DNA of 64,000 bases from Pontivivens ytuae (GTDB taxonomy: Bacteria > Pseudomonadota > Alphaproteobacteria > Rhodobacterales > Rhodobacteraceae): the NCBI RefSeq assembly GCF_015679265.1, contig NZ_CP064942.1, forward strand, positions 1,024,001 to 1,088,000. Direction: 5' to 3'. The notes beneath the pieces are model-generated. The model was not told the origin of the DNA, ran no database searches, and saw only the letters and a program-made list of their open reading frames with translations. The position numbers were made by a program, and so were the translations under genes. Each line of letters opens with the position of its first letter. Within the stretch, counting starts at the first letter, position 1. Below are positions 1-9,254 of the stretch, piece by piece.

Positions 1-270
1 ACACTACGGCCTGCGCGACTTCATCGTCAGTCGATTGAGTACTTCACCGAAGTCGAAGACGCATATCGCGCTGCTTCATCCGGAATGTCGCCCCGACCAC
101 TCGGCCTGTGCCCAACTCGGCGACCGGCGGAGAGCCGGGGCGCGCTTTCGACTTCGGCGGTCATCGGCTCTCCAGCCTGTACCGCAGACGCATTACGCCA
201 CGATTCCCCTTTCGAGTTCGTAAAAATACTCCCGCCGGAGGCAGAACCGGGGCGCATGCCCCGGCCCCGT
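1..270. other. Left edge, no supported gene
   Basis: Reading frames here are short and inconsistent, and none resembles a family I recognise. The start of the plus strand has a few protein-like codons in two different frames, so a degraded gene end is possible but not demonstrable. The right part (about 208-242) carries a copy of the recurrent 3'-end element that follows the minus-strand peptidase gene next door. Confidence 0.4.
208..242 (-). repeat. Recurrent 3'-end element, copy a
   Basis: On the minus strand this reads GCCTCCGGCGGG followed by AGTATTTTT and a CGAA-rich tail. It starts 29 bp after the stop of the M42 peptidase. The same pattern follows several other minus-strand stops in the window (near 5219, 8252, 16560, 37602, 46929 and 58240). 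The GC-rich half followed by a T run could act as a terminator. Confidence 0.55.
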
Positions 271-1293
271 TCAGTTCTTCGCGATCCACGTCGCCAGGAT
301 GTCGCGCGCCGCCTGAAGGTCGCTCTTGTGGATCATCTCCGTCACCGTGTGGATGTAGCGGGTGCCCACCACGATGCCCACGGCCCGCGCGCCCGCTGCC
401 GCCTGCTGGGCGGCCGCACCATCCTGACCCCCAGAGGCCAGGATGGTCCGCTGGTGCGGGATCTCCGCCTCCACGGCCAGCGCCTCGATCTCCTCCACTA
501 GGTCGATATCGGCGATGAAGCTGCCGTCCTTGATGTGGAGGCCGAAGCCCTTGCCCTGCTCCGTCACGCTCTGCGGTTTCGGCACGCCCGGCGTATCGCA
601 GGCGAGCGTGGTATCGATGCCGAAGCCGATCTCGGGCTTGATATCGAAGGACGCGGTGCGCGCGCCGCGCAGGCCGACCTCCTCCTGCACGGTGAAGGCG
701 ACGTGGAGCTCGCAGTCGTGCCCGCTTTCCTTCGCCGCACGCAGCGCCTCGATACCCAGCCAGCAGGCGATACGGTTGTCGAGCGCCTTCGACACCACCT
801 TGTCGCCCATCTCCACCAGCGGCTCGTCCATCACGACGTAGTCACCGACGCGCACCTTGTCGGCGGTCGCCTTGCCCATGCCGACATCGACGAAGAACTC
901 GGAGATCTCGGGCACCTTCTTGCGATCCTCGGGCGAGGCGATGTGGACCGGCTTGCCGCCGGGGTTCATCACCCCCTTCAGATCGCCGTCCTTCGTGCAG
1001 ACCAGCACCCGGCGTGAAAACAAGTTCCGGTTGTCGAAGCCGCCCACGGGATTGACGTGGATCCACCCCTCCTCGCTCACGTGGCTGACGAGAAACCCGA
1101 TCTCGTCCATGTGGCACAGGAGCATGACCCGCTTGCCCGAGCCATTGCGCTTCACGAGCAGGCTGCCCATCGGGTCGATGCGAACCTCGTCTGCGAGGCC
1201 CTCGATCTCCGCCTCGATCAGGGCGCGCACGCGGTGCTCGCGGCCCGGTACGCCGGGGGTCTCACACAGGCGCTTGAGCAGGTCGATGTCCAT
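271..1293 (-). CDS. M42 family metallopeptidase (glutamyl/deblocking aminopeptidase type)
   Basis: Predicted cytosolic co-catalytic metal aminopeptidase, 340 aa. The M42 metal-ligand pattern is visible in order: HMDE (H61, D63), an ALDNR block, the TVQEEVG pair of glutamates, GIDTTLACD, and a C-terminal TRYIHT histidine. Members of this family trim N-terminal residues from short peptides as large tetrahedral complexes. The start is the ATG preceded by AAGGAGG; an in-frame extension of 33 codons upstream has no family resemblance and was discarded. It stands alone, divergent from the DUF2842 gene, with a recurrent 3'-end element just after the stop. Family assignment is firm; the substrate is unknown. 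Confidence 0.88.
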   Translation of the reverse strand: MDIDLLKRLCETPGVPGREHRVRALIEAEIEGLADEVRIDPMGSLLVKRNGSGKRVMLLCHMDEIGFLVSHVSEEGWIHVNPVGGFDNRNLFSRRVLVCTKDGDLKGVMNPGGKPVHIASPEDRKKVPEISEFFVDVGMGKATADKVRVGDYVVMDEPLVEMGDKVVSKALDNRIACWLGIEALRAAKESGHDCELHVAFTVQEEVGLRGARTASFDIKPEIGFGIDTTLACDTPGVPKPQSVTEQGKGFGLHIKDGSFIADIDLVEEIEALAVEAEIPHQRTILASGGQDGAAAQQAAAGARAVGIVVGTRYIHTVTEMIHKSDLQAARDILATWIAKN

Positions 1294-1390
1294 GGTGTCC
1301 TCCTTGGTGGTCGGCCCTCGACATAGCACGGGGACCGGCGCGTCACACTGCCCCTCCCCAAGGCGGGCGGGACGGTCTATGTGTCGCATC

Positions 1391-1606
1391 ATGCCGATGT
1401 CCTACAAAGCCCGCCGCCGCTGGTCGATCATCCTCCTCCTAGTCTGGCTGCCGATCTACACCATCATCGCCTGGGTGGTGCTGGTTTCGATCCCGCGCCA
1501 GCACATCGCGATCGAGTTCCTCATGTATGCGGTTGCAGGAATTCTGTGGGCCTTGCCGTTCAAGAATGTCTTTAAAGGCGTCGGCAAACCTGACCCGGAC
1601 GGCTGA
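1391..1606 (+). CDS. DUF2842 family small membrane protein
   Basis: A 71-aa protein with a basic N-terminus (YKARRRW) and two hydrophobic segments (about 12-32 and 42-57), ending in a short polar tail. Size, two-helix layout and sequence match the DUF2842 family common in alphaproteobacteria; its function is not known. The ATG at the first Met of MPMSYK is used; MSYK two codons later is an equally possible start. It lies between the M42 peptidase (divergent) and cobS (67 bp downstream, same strand), so it may share transcription with cobS. Confidence 0.7.
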   Translation: MPMSYKARRRWSIILLLVWLPIYTIIAWVVLVSIPRQHIAIEFLMYAVAGILWALPFKNVFKGVGKPDPDG

Positions 1607-1672
1607 CGCCGTTCCTCTTGCACCGCAGCAATAAATCGCCGACAAAGACGCAACTTGTGCGGGAGAATAAGC

Positions 1673-2659
1673 ATGGCCGACGGAGCGACCCCGATGAGCG
1701 ACACGCCAACTCAGGACATTTCGGTCCGCGAGGCCTTCGGTATCGACAGCGACATGACGGTAAAGGGCTTCGACGCGCCCACGGACCGGGTTCCCGAGCT
1801 CGATCCGACCTATCGGTTTGACCGTGACACAACCTTAGCGATTCTTGCTGGATTCGCGCACAACCGTCGCGTGATGATCCAGGGCTACCACGGCACCGGG
1901 AAATCGACCCATATCGAGCAGGTCGCATCCCGCCTGAACTGGCCCTGCGTGCGCGTGAACCTCGACAGCCACATCTCGCGGATCGATCTGATCGGCAAGG
2001 ACGCGATCAAGCTCAAGGACGGGGTGCAGGTCACCGAGTTCCAGGAAGGCATCCTGCCCTGGGCGCTGCGCAACCCGGTCGCGATCGTGTTCGACGAGTA
2101 CGATGCGGGCCGCCCCGACGTCATGTTCGTGATCCAGCGCGTGCTGGAGCGGGATGGCAAGCTGACGCTGCTCGACCAGAACGAGGTGATCCACCCGAAC
2201 CCCTATTTCCGCCTCTTCGCAACTGCGAACACGGTCGGTCTGGGCGATACGACGGGCCTCTACCACGGCACCCAGCAGATCAACCAGGGCCAGATGGACC
2301 GCTGGTCGCTGGTCGCCACGCTCAACTACCTGCCGCATGACGCGGAGACGGAGATCGTGCTCGCCAAGAACCCCTCTTGGGGTGACGAGGAAGGCCAGCG
2401 CAAGATCCGCCAGATGGTGACCGTGGCCGACCTCACCCGGACCGCCTTCATGAACGGGGACATCTCCACTGTCATGTCGCCCCGGACCGTGATCGCCTGG
2501 GCGGAGAACGCGCGCATCTTCGGCGATGTGGGCTTCGCCTTCCGCCTGACGTTCCTCAACAAGTGCGACGAGCTGGAGCGGCAGACCGTCGCCGAGTTCT
2601 ACCAGCGCTGCTTCGACGAGGAGCTGCCGGAGAGCGCGGCGAGCGTGAGCCTCGGCTGA
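1673..2659 (+). CDS. cobS: Cobaltochelatase subunit CobS
   Basis: AAA+ ATPase subunit of the aerobic CobN-CobS-CobT cobaltochelatase, which inserts Co2+ into hydrogenobyrinate a,c-diamide during B12 synthesis. It is 328 aa, the usual CobS length. Walker A GYHGTGKS lies at about 71-78, Walker B VFDEYD near 139-144, followed by a sensor region (FATANT) and the arginine-rich C-terminal AAA lid. ATG at 1673 has GGGAG about 8 bp upstream; an in-frame TTG at 1655 lacks support. The gene is followed 3 bp later by an unknown ORF and then cobT, and CobS and CobT are known to form the ATPase chaperone complex. cobN is not in this window. Confidence 0.93.
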   Translation: MADGATPMSDTPTQDISVREAFGIDSDMTVKGFDAPTDRVPELDPTYRFDRDTTLAILAGFAHNRRVMIQGYHGTGKSTHIEQVASRLNWPCVRVNLDSHISRIDLIGKDAIKLKDGVQVTEFQEGILPWALRNPVAIVFDEYDAGRPDVMFVIQRVLERDGKLTLLDQNEVIHPNPYFRLFATANTVGLGDTTGLYHGTQQINQGQMDRWSLVATLNYLPHDAETEIVLAKNPSWGDEEGQRKIRQMVTVADLTRTAFMNGDISTVMSPRTVIAWAENARIFGDVGFAFRLTFLNKCDELERQTVAEFYQRCFDEELPESAASVSLG

Positions 2660-2662
2660 GCC

Positions 2663-3160
2663 ATGGCGCTGCGCCCGGAACTCCACCCGCCGGCGCTCGA
2701 TCCAGAGATGGTCGACACGGCCGAGCATCTGGTCGCCGACATCGTCGACGGCCTCGACACCGGTGACGACGTGTCGGCCCCGCTGGAGATGCTGCGCGCG
2801 CTGAGCGGTCACGACGATCTGGAGGCGGAGTACTACCGCGAGCTCTACGGTCACATGACCGATCGCGACGCCGCAGAGATCGCCCTGACGCCCGAGGCGC
2901 CGCGGGTGACCGACCTCACCCGGGCGGAGTTCATCGACATCGTGGAGCGCATCCGCTCCGTGCTGAGCGAGCGGGAGTACCACTACTATCTCTCGCTCTT
3001 CGACCGGAACGTGGCGCACCCCGCGGTCTCGGACCTGATCCACTACCCGGCGCAGGACTGGCTGGATCGTCTTGGCAAGGCCGAACCATCGGCCGAAGAT
3101 ATCGTGGACGAGGCGCTGAGCGCGCAGGCAATCACAACGGAACTGCCAGAATATGAGTGA
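2663..3160 (+). CDS. Unknown protein encoded between cobS and cobT
   Basis: A 165-aa acidic, soluble-looking protein without signal peptide or membrane helix. I do not recognise a family. It starts 3 bp after cobS and its end overlaps the cobT start by 8 bp, so the three are almost certainly translated from one mRNA. The second half ([29 protein letters not shown]) looks helical. The tight packing suggests a role linked to the chelatase, such as assembly or metal delivery, but this is inference from position alone. Codon use and G+C look like those of the neighbours. Confidence 0.7.
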   Translation: MALRPELHPPALDPEMVDTAEHLVADIVDGLDTGDDVSAPLEMLRALSGHDDLEAEYYRELYGHMTDRDAAEIALTPEAPRVTDLTRAEFIDIVERIRSVLSEREYHYYLSLFDRNVAHPAVSDLIHYPAQDWLDRLGKAEPSAEDIVDEALSAQAITTELPEYE

Positions 3161-5018
3161 CAACCCCGCAGACCCGTTCAAGAAGGCCCTGGCCGAGGCC
3201 ACCCGCACGCTCGCCAACGAGCCGGAGATGAAGGTCAGCTACTCCGTCGACCCGCCGGGCATGTCGAATGACACCGCGCGGCTGCCGCAGGTCACGCGCC
3301 GCATGACCCGTGACGAGGTGATGCTCGCCCGCGGCACGGCAGACGCCTACGCGCTGCGCACACGTTTCCACAACGCATCCACTCACAACCGCTACGTCCC
3401 GCAGGGCGAGATGGCCCGCGACATCTACGAGGCGATGGAGAAGGCCCGGTGCGAGGCCGTGGGCACCCGCGCCATGCCGGGCTGTGCGGGCAACATCGAT
3501 GCGAAGATCGAGGCGGACGCCCAGCGCATGGGCTACGGCGACATCATCGAGGCGTCGCAGGCCCCGCTCGCCGAGGCCGCGGGCTACCTCGTCCGCCACC
3601 TCGCCACAGGCCGGCCTCTGCCGGAATCCGCCAACAACGTGATGGAGCTCTGGCGCGGCTTCCTCGAGCAGCAGGCCGGCGCCACCCTCGAAAATCTCGA
3701 CGAAGTGCTCGCCGACCAGCGCGCCTTCGCCCGCTTCGCCCGCCAGGTCATCGACGATCTCGGCTATGGCGAGGAGCTCGGCGACGATCCCGATGCGGGC
3801 GACGAGGAGGAGGGCGCCGACGCGGAGGCCGAGGAGCAGGAGGAGCCCGAGGCCGAGCAGGACGGCGGCGATCAGCAGGACGAGACCGAGGCTTCCGACG
3901 AGACCTCCGAGGAAACCTCCGAAGCCGATCCCGACGCCGCCGAGGCGCAGGTCGCCCAGGACGAGACCGAAGAGGCCGACATGGCCGAGGATGCGGAGAT
4001 GCAGGAGGGCGAGCCGCCCGCCGACCTCCCGCCCCCGCCGATCAGCGAGGCCGACCCGAACTACGACGTCTTCACCACCGATTTCGACGAGGAGGTGATG
4101 GCCGAGGACCTCGCCGGTCCCGACGAGCTCGAACGCCTGCGTGCCTATCTCGACCAGCAGCTCGAGCCGCTGAAAGGTGCTGTATCGCGCCTCGCCAACC
4201 GGCTGCAACGCCGCCTCCAGGCGCAGCAGAACCGGAGCTGGGACTTCGATCAGGAGGAAGGCGTGCTCGACGCGGGTCGCCTCGCCCGCGTAGTCGCGAA
4301 CCCGACGACGCCGCTGAGCTTCAAGGTCGAGCAGGACACGGAGTTCCGCGACACGGTGGTGACCCTCCTCCTCGACAATTCCGGCTCCATGCGCGGCCGC
4401 CCGATCTCCATCGCGGCGATCTGTGCGGACGTCCTCTCCCAGACACTGGAGCGCTGCCAAGTGAAGGTCGAGATCCTGGGCTTCACCACCCGCGCCTGGA
4501 AAGGCGGGCAGAGCCGTGAGAGCTGGCTGCATGCCGGCCGCCCGCCGATGCCCGGCCGCCTCAACGACCTGCGCCACATCATCTACAAGCGCGCGGATGC
4601 CCCATGGCGCCGCGTGCGCCCGAACCTCGGCCTGATGATGAAGGAAGGGCTGCTGAAGGAGAACATTGACGGCGAGGCGCTGGAATGGGCACACAAGCGC
4701 CTGACCGGGCGGCCCGAGGCGCGGCGCATCCTGATGGTGATCTCCGACGGCGCGCCGGTGGACGATTCCACCCTGTCGGCCAACCCGCCGAACTACCTCG
4801 AAAAGCACCTGCGCGACGTGATCGCGATGATCGAGCGGCGCAAGCAGGTCGAACTGCTCGCCATCGGCATCGGCCACGACGTGACCCGCTACTACCAGCG
4901 GGCCGTGACGATCACCGACGTGGAGCAGCTCGCGGGTGCGATGACCGAACAGCTCGCCGCCCTCTTCGAGGCGGACCCGCGCCTGCGCGCCAAGGCCGAA
5001 CGGCGCAAGGCGGGCTGA
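3153..5018 (+). CDS. cobT: Cobaltochelatase subunit CobT
   Basis: A 621-aa partner of CobS in aerobic cobalt chelation. The N-terminal domain (about 1-200) is followed by a strongly acidic Glu/Asp/Ala stretch (about 204-300), characteristic of CobT, and a C-terminal von Willebrand A domain. The MIDAS motif DNSGSM is at about 406-411, and a second conserved block ([12 protein letters not shown]) follows. The ATG overlaps the end of the preceding ORF by 8 bp. Length and domain order are normal for the family. Confidence 0.93.
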   Translation: MSDNPADPFKKALAEATRTLANEPEMKVSYSVDPPGMSNDTARLPQVTRRMTRDEVMLARGTADAYALRTRFHNASTHNRYVPQGEMARDIYEAMEKARCEAVGTRAMPGCAGNIDAKIEADAQRMGYGDIIEASQAPLAEAAGYLVRHLATGRPLPESANNVMELWRGFLEQQAGATLENLDEVLADQRAFARFARQVIDDLGYGEELGDDPDAGDEEEGADAEAEEQEEPEAEQDGGDQQDETEASDETSEETSEADPDAAEAQVAQDETEEADMAEDAEMQEGEPPADLPPPPISEADPNYDVFTTDFDEEVMAEDLAGPDELERLRAYLDQQLEPLKGAVSRLANRLQRRLQAQQNRSWDFDQEEGVLDAGRLARVVANPTTPLSFKVEQDTEFRDTVVTLLLDNSGSMRGRPISIAAICADVLSQTLERCQVKVEILGFTTRAWKGGQSRESWLHAGRPPMPGRLNDLRHIIYKRADAPWRRVRPNLGLMMKEGLLKENIDGEALEWAHKRLTGRPEARRILMVISDGAPVDDSTLSANPPNYLEKHLRDVIAMIERRKQVELLAIGIGHDVTRYYQRAVTITDVEQLAGAMTEQLAALFEADPRLRAKAERRKAG

Positions 5019-5098
5019 AGCCCTCCCGCCCGTCGCGCGCCTGCCGGCTCCCTCCCGTTGGGCCGGGCGCGGCTGCGCCGCGCTACCGCTGCCTCAGC

Positions 5099-5219
5099 CT
5101 TTCGAGTTCGCCCAAATACTCAAACACGACAGCCCAACCGGGCGTGCGGCCTAACAGACGCGCACCCCACCCTTTCGGATTCGCCCACGTATCCAGATCC
5201 CGCCGCCCGCAGCGGGCGC
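5099..5219 (-). repeat. Two degenerate recurrent 3'-end elements
   Basis: In the 206-bp gap between convergent cobT and the GST-like gene there are two blocks, about 5099-5121 (TTTCGAGTTCGCCCAAATACT) and about 5171-5219 (CTTTCGGATTCGCCCA, then CGCCGCCCGCAGCGGGCG). Both resemble the element that follows other minus-strand genes here. The second ends 5 bp from the stop of the GST-like gene. A GC palindrome (CGCGGC-TGC-GCCGCG) lies near 5068-5082. Confidence 0.45.
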
Positions 5220-5224
5220 TAAGG

Positions 5225-6214
5225 CTACCCCTGAAGCACCCGGTCGCAGCCGGTCTGCTCCAGCATCTCCCGGATCGCGGGGTTCAGGTCGGCGCCCGCA
5301 TGGAGCTCCCGCAGCCGGTCGAGGCACTTGGCCTGCCAGCGGAACGGCATCTGGCGGTAGGGGCCGGAAGCGAGCTCGACCTCCAGCATGTTCTGCTCGG
5401 CGTCGAGCGCGGCCGCGTTGGCCTCCAGAAACGGCAGATAGTCGCCGCCGACCAGCTCCAGCAGCGGGCGCAGCACGGTGAGGTCGTCCTCCCACGCCCC
5501 CTCCAGCCCGGACGCGTCATCGATCCGCCGCAGCCAGTGGGCCACAGCTTCGCCCTCGGCCATCATGATCCGCTCCGAGACCGGGTCGAAGGCGAGCTGG
5601 CTGAGCTGGCCGAACAGCGCGAAATCGGCGAGCGCGGGCCGCGAACCGAAGAGGTAGCCGCGCTCCTCCAGCAACCCGTTCATCGCGGCGAGCACCGCGC
5701 GGTAGCCCGCCTCGATCACCGGGCCGTTCTCCGCTGTCGCACCCACCATGGGCATCCGGTCCTCCTGCCGCTTGCGCACCGTGGCGGGCAGGACGGGTCG
5801 CATCGCCTCGGGCACAGTCGCGCCGATCTCGCCGCCGAGCCAGCGCATGGCAAAATCAGCGCCCTCGGGTGTCGACCAGCGGTACCAGAACATCGCCTTC
5901 GTGAGCCACTCGTCGGCCATGTCCTCGATCAGCGCGTTGAGGAAGGCGGCGTCGTCGCCCGGCGGCACAACCTCGCGCCCGTTGATGATCTCACGCTCCA
6001 GGATGCCCGCGATCTCGGTCGAATCCGTCATGTCCCGGCCCATCGGGTGACGCAGCACCGGCAGCAGCACGGGCGAGACCTCGACCTTGCGGCCCGTGAG
6101 CTGCGGCATCTCCACGATCCAGTCGAAGGGGATGCGGCGATAGCGCAGGAGCGCGCGCACCTTCATGGAGTAGGGCGAGGCCGTGAGGCCGATCAGCTCG
6201 TAACGTGCGCTCAT
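5225..6214 (-). CDS. Glutathione S-transferase family protein
   Basis: A 329-aa soluble protein with an N-terminal thioredoxin-like GST domain (YELIGLTASPYSMKVRALLRY, with the SPYSMKV helix start where GSTs bind glutathione) and a long, mostly helical C-terminal half with a GST_C-like block (LFGSRPALADFALFGQL at about 225-245). It is longer than a standard GST of about 200-220 aa. Start at MSARYEL; the upstream in-frame extension overlaps the TetR gene and lacks similarity. It lies 43 bp downstream of the TetR gene on the same strand, so the two are probably co-transcribed and the TetR may respond to its substrate. Substrate unknown. Confidence 0.75.
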   Translation of the reverse strand: MSARYELIGLTASPYSMKVRALLRYRRIPFDWIVEMPQLTGRKVEVSPVLLPVLRHPMGRDMTDSTEIAGILEREIINGREVVPPGDDAAFLNALIEDMADEWLTKAMFWYRWSTPEGADFAMRWLGGEIGATVPEAMRPVLPATVRKRQEDRMPMVGATAENGPVIEAGYRAVLAAMNGLLEERGYLFGSRPALADFALFGQLSQLAFDPVSERIMMAEGEAVAHWLRRIDDASGLEGAWEDDLTVLRPLLELVGGDYLPFLEANAAALDAEQNMLEVELASGPYRQMPFRWQAKCLDRLRELHAGADLNPAIREMLEQTGCDRVLQG

Positions 6215-6257
6215 GGAAAGATCCGTCTCCGGCAGGCAGGCGCCTTCGTGTCCGGCG

Positions 6258-6875
6258 CTACTCGGCGGCTTGCGCGATGCGCGCTCCCCCAACCAGCCGG
6301 AAGGCCATATCGACGTAATGTGCTGCGATTGCCGCCGGTTGCAACCGTCCACTGTCGCGATACCAGGTGGAGACCCCGGTGAGCATGGCGATCATCGCCA
6401 TCGTGGTGATCCGCGCGTCCTCCATGTGGAAGACGCCGTCGGCCGCTCCGGCGCGCAGAATGTCCTCCAGAACGCCCTCGTAGGCGCGACGCAGGCGCTC
6501 GATCTCGGCGAAGTTGTCGGGCTCGAGGTTGCGCAGCTCCATGTAGGAGATGAAGACCTTTTCGGGCCGGTGGATGTGGTAGTCGATGTGGAAACGCACC
6601 AGCCGCTCCAGCCGCGCGACGGCAGGGGTGGCGGGGTCCGGCGCCTCGGCTTCCCAGCTCGCGAGCAGATGCTCCATATGCCCGCGCATGATGTCGAAGA
6701 GCAGGCTCTGCTTGTCAGGAGTGTAGAGGTAGAGGGCGCCCGCCTGCACGCCGACCTCCCGCGCGATCTGGCGCATGGAGACGGCGGCGAAGCCGTGGCG
6801 GGCGATGAGCCGGATGGCGGCTTCCTCCACCGCGGCCCTCGTCTTCTCCCCGTTCGACCCGGTCTTTCGTGCCAT
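6258..6875 (-). CDS. TetR/AcrR family transcriptional regulator
   Basis: A 205-aa regulator with an N-terminal helix-turn-helix of the TetR type: AAIRLIARHGFAAVSMRQIAREVGVQAGALYLYTPDKQSLL, split here as GFAAVSMRQIAREVGV then GALYLYTPDKQSL at about 28-58. A helical ligand-binding domain follows. ATG at 6875; longer upstream frames are not supported. It precedes the GST-like gene in the same direction. A near-perfect 20-bp palindrome sits 27 bp upstream of the start and is a good autoregulatory operator candidate. Confidence 0.85.
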   Translation of the reverse strand: MARKTGSNGEKTRAAVEEAAIRLIARHGFAAVSMRQIAREVGVQAGALYLYTPDKQSLLFDIMRGHMEHLLASWEAEAPDPATPAVARLERLVRFHIDYHIHRPEKVFISYMELRNLEPDNFAEIERLRRAYEGVLEDILRAGAADGVFHMEDARITTMAMIAMLTGVSTWYRDSGRLQPAAIAAHYVDMAFRLVGGARIAQAAE

Positions 6876-6902
6876 CGCGATCCCCTGTCCGGGGTCCAGA
6901 CT

Positions 6903-6922
6903 AACTGAACAAGCGTCCAGTT
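6903..6922. promoter_or_regulatory. Candidate TetR operator palindrome
   Basis: The 20-bp sequence AACTGAACAAGCGTCCAGTT has 8-bp arms that match at 7 of 8 positions around a 4-bp centre. It lies 27 bp upstream of the TetR start codon, in the expected promoter region. The dimensions fit a TetR dimer site. Binding is inferred, not shown. Confidence 0.5.
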
Positions 6923-7000
6923 GACAACGATCCCGCGGCGATCCGCCGATCACGCCTGCGCGTTCCGTAGCGAAAAGGCACCAAATGGCAGGTGCGCGCG

Positions 7001-7201
7001 TCAGATCCGGCCCCACCCGATCCGCGCCCAGACCCGTTCGTGCACCACGTAGGTGGCAAGGCCCGTGACGGCGCCGCTCAGCGCGATGCCCGCGCCTTGG
7101 GTCAGCGAGCCGGTGAAGACGAGGCCGATCAGGCCCATGGAGATGAGGCCGAGCATCTGCCAGCAGACGGCCTTTGCGACGGTTCGGATCGGGCGATCCA
7201 T
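7001..7201 (-). CDS. DUF2061 family membrane protein
   Basis: A 66-aa integral membrane protein with two hydrophobic helices. The opening RTVAKAVCWQMLG and the C-terminal YVVHERVWARIGWG are the two conserved blocks of DUF2061 (usually RxxxKAxxWR and YYxHERxWxxxxWG). Function unknown for the family. ATG at 7201 with GGGATTTCC just upstream gives only a weak ribosome site. It stands alone between the TetR gene and the divergent HTH regulator. Confidence 0.75.
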   Translation of the reverse strand: MDRPIRTVAKAVCWQMLGLISMGLIGLVFTGSLTQGAGIALSGAVTGLATYVVHERVWARIGWGRI

Positions 7202-7324
7202 CGGAAATCCCTTTCGTTGGTGACGTGATGCCCCCTGTGTAGGCTGCGGCTCGACACGCGGGAATTCGGAGCTTACGCTGCACGAAGTCTCGGCTGATGA
7301 CTTTTCTCAACACCCGGTGGAAAA

Positions 7325-8176
7325 ATGGACAAACGCGCGCGCGCCGCCCTGTTCCGCGAACGGCTCGACCAGGCGATGACCGTAAAGGGCGTGAGCCGCA
7401 GCGCGCTGGCGCGGGAGACGGGCGTGGACCGCTCCACGATCTCCCAGCTCCTGTCCGCGGGCGAGGTCCGGCTGCCCAACGTGCAGCTCGCCGCCGATGC
7501 GGCCGTGGCGCTCGGCGTCTCGATGGACTGGCTGGCGGGGCTCACCGACCGGCCAGAGCGGCCCGGCGACCTGATCGCCAACGCGATGACCATGACGGAT
7601 GCGGCGCGCAGCGCGGTGGATGCACAGCTCATGGCTTGGCACGAGGAGGCGCGTGGCTACAAGATCCGCCACGTGCCCGCCACCCTGCCCGACTTCCTGA
7701 AAACGCCGGAGGTCATCGCCTGGGAATACGCGCCCGCCGCGGACCGGACCACCGATCAGGCGATCGGCGCGACGGAGGACGCGATGGCCTGGCTCGACCG
7801 GCAGCAATCGGATTACGAGATCGCGATGCCGCTCTCGGCCCTGTCCGCCTTCGCCGCCGGGACGGGCTACTGGTTCGGGCTCGACCGCGACATCCGGGCC
7901 GAGCAGCTCCGGCGCATGGCGGAGGACTGCGAGCGGCTCTACCCCACGCTGCGGCTCTTCCAGTTCGACATGCACCGGGTCTACTCGGCGCCGATCACCA
8001 CCTTCGGCCCGATCCTCGCGATCATCTATATCGGGCAGAGCTACCTCGCCTTCCGCGAGTCGAGCCGCGTCGCGTCCCTCTCCCGCCATTTCGACCGTCT
8101 GGTGCGGGAGGCGGAGATCGACGCGCGCGATGCGGCCGCCGCGATCCGTCAGTTGCGCGATCGCATGGTGCGCTGA
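7325..8176 (+). CDS. Cro/C1-type HTH transcriptional regulator with large C-terminal domain
   Basis: A 283-aa protein. The N-terminal XRE-type DNA-binding domain is at about 10-70 (MTVKGVSRSALARETGVDRSTISQLLSAG), followed by MDWLAGLTDR typical of HTH_3 proteins. The C-terminal about 190 residues resemble no sensor domain I can name and contain no membrane helix. A WYL-like or transcription-factor-associated role cannot be judged from sequence alone. It is separated from convergent pheA by a hairpin. Confidence 0.75.
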   Translation: MDKRARAALFRERLDQAMTVKGVSRSALARETGVDRSTISQLLSAGEVRLPNVQLAADAAVALGVSMDWLAGLTDRPERPGDLIANAMTMTDAARSAVDAQLMAWHEEARGYKIRHVPATLPDFLKTPEVIAWEYAPAADRTTDQAIGATEDAMAWLDRQQSDYEIAMPLSALSAFAAGTGYWFGLDRDIRAEQLRRMAEDCERLYPTLRLFQFDMHRVYSAPITTFGPILAIIYIGQSYLAFRESSRVASLSRHFDRLVREAEIDARDAAAAIRQLRDRMVR

Positions 8177-8190
8177 CGGGAAGGGCGCAT

Positions 8191-8252
8191 TTGGGGAAAG
8201 ATGAAGGCGCGGGCCGCTTTCATCTTTCCAAACAATACGCCCGCCGGAGGCG
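8191..8252. terminator. Bidirectional terminator with 3'-end element (copy c)
   Basis: Positions 8195-8205 (GGAAAGATGAA) pair perfectly with 8219-8229, and the stem extends inward by four more pairs including one G-U. It lies between the convergent HTH regulator and pheA. The right side (CCAAACAATACGCCCGCCGGAGGCG) is a copy of the element found after other minus-strand genes, so the hairpin and the element are merged here. Confidence 0.65.
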
Positions 8253-8260
8253 CACGGTGC

Positions 8261-9100
8261 TCAGAGGCGGAAGCCGCTCTTCGGATAGACCCCGAGGATG
8301 CGGAGCGACGAGGTGAAGTAGTCGAGCTCCTCCAGCGCGCGGGCCACGCCCGGCTCGTCCGGGTGGCCGTCGACCTCCGCGAAGAACTGCGTCGCGGTGA
8401 AGGAGCCGTCGGTCATGTAGCTTTCGAGCTTCGTCATGTTGACGCCGTTCGTCGCGAACCCGCCCATCGCCTTGTAAAGCGCCGCCGGGATGTTGCGCAC
8501 CCGGAAGAGGAAGCTCGTCATCATCGGCCGGTCCGAGACCTCGGGCAGCACACCGTGGGGCGCCATGACGAGGAAGCGGGTCGTGTTGTTGTGCGCGTCC
8601 TCGATATGGCGGGCGAGCACGTCGAGGCCGTAGATCTCCCCAGCAAGCTCCGAGGCGAGCGCGGCCCGGGCGGGGTCGGCGAGCTCCGCCACCGTCCGCG
8701 CGGAACCGGCCGTGTCCGCCCCGGTGATCGGCTGGATGCCGTGGGTGTTGAGGAAGCTGCGGCACTGGCCCAGCAACACCGTGTGGCTCATCGCCTCGCG
8801 CACGGTGCCGAGCGTCGTGCCGGGCAGCGCCAGAAGGTTGATGTGCACGCGCACGAAGTGCTCACCGATGATGTGCAGGCCGCTGTCGGGCAACAGTTGG
8901 TGCACGTCGGCCACGCGGCCATAGGTCGAGTTCTCGACCGCGATCATGCCCAGATCGGCGCGGCCGGTGCGCACGGCCTCGATCGCGCCTTCGAAGGTTC
9001 GGCAGGGCAACGGCTCCATGTCCGGAAACATCTCGCGGCACGCCTGATGGGAATACGCGCCGAGCTCCCCCTGGAAAGAGATGGTTCCAGTCCTATTCAT
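8261..9100 (-). CDS. pheA: Prephenate dehydratase
   Basis: A 279-aa monofunctional prephenate dehydratase, converting prephenate to phenylpyruvate in phenylalanine synthesis. The catalytic domain begins with ISFQGELGAYSH and includes the conserved NTTRF motif at about 168-172, whose Thr is essential. A C-terminal ACT regulatory domain (SFLFRVRNIPAALYKAMGGFA, cut here to its first part, and the ESY motif KLESYM) indicates feedback control by phenylalanine. There is no chorismate mutase domain. Start is the ATG of MNRTGT. Divergent from the cytochrome gene. Confidence 0.93.
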   Translation of the reverse strand: MNRTGTISFQGELGAYSHQACREMFPDMEPLPCRTFEGAIEAVRTGRADLGMIAVENSTYGRVADVHQLLPDSGLHIIGEHFVRVHINLLALPGTTLGTVREAMSHTVLLGQCRSFLNTHGIQPITGADTAGSARTVAELADPARAALASELAGEIYGLDVLARHIEDAHNNTTRFLVMAPHGVLPEVSDRPMMTSFLFRVRNIPAALYKAMGGFATNGVNMTKLESYMTDGSFTATQFFAEVDGHPDEPGVARALEELDYFTSSLRILGVYPKSGFRL

Positions 9101-9254
9101 TCAAGCCTCGTGCCCTATGGTCGCGCCCCCGGAACGAGGTCGCTTCGTCGCGCCTTCTATACCTTGAAAACCGTGTGGGGGAACGGCTACTACACGCTGG
9201 AAATTCGGAACCTCCGGGCCAGCCGTCCCGGTCAGTGAGGAAGGTGCCTATCGC

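Noticed and set aside
1..270. Possible gene remnant at the left edge
   Set aside because: Protein-like codons appear in two frames over fewer than 20 residues each; no family or start/stop context supports it.
5066..5085. GC-rich hairpin after cobT as a terminator
   Set aside because: CGCGGC/GCCGCG is followed by mixed sequence without a T run.
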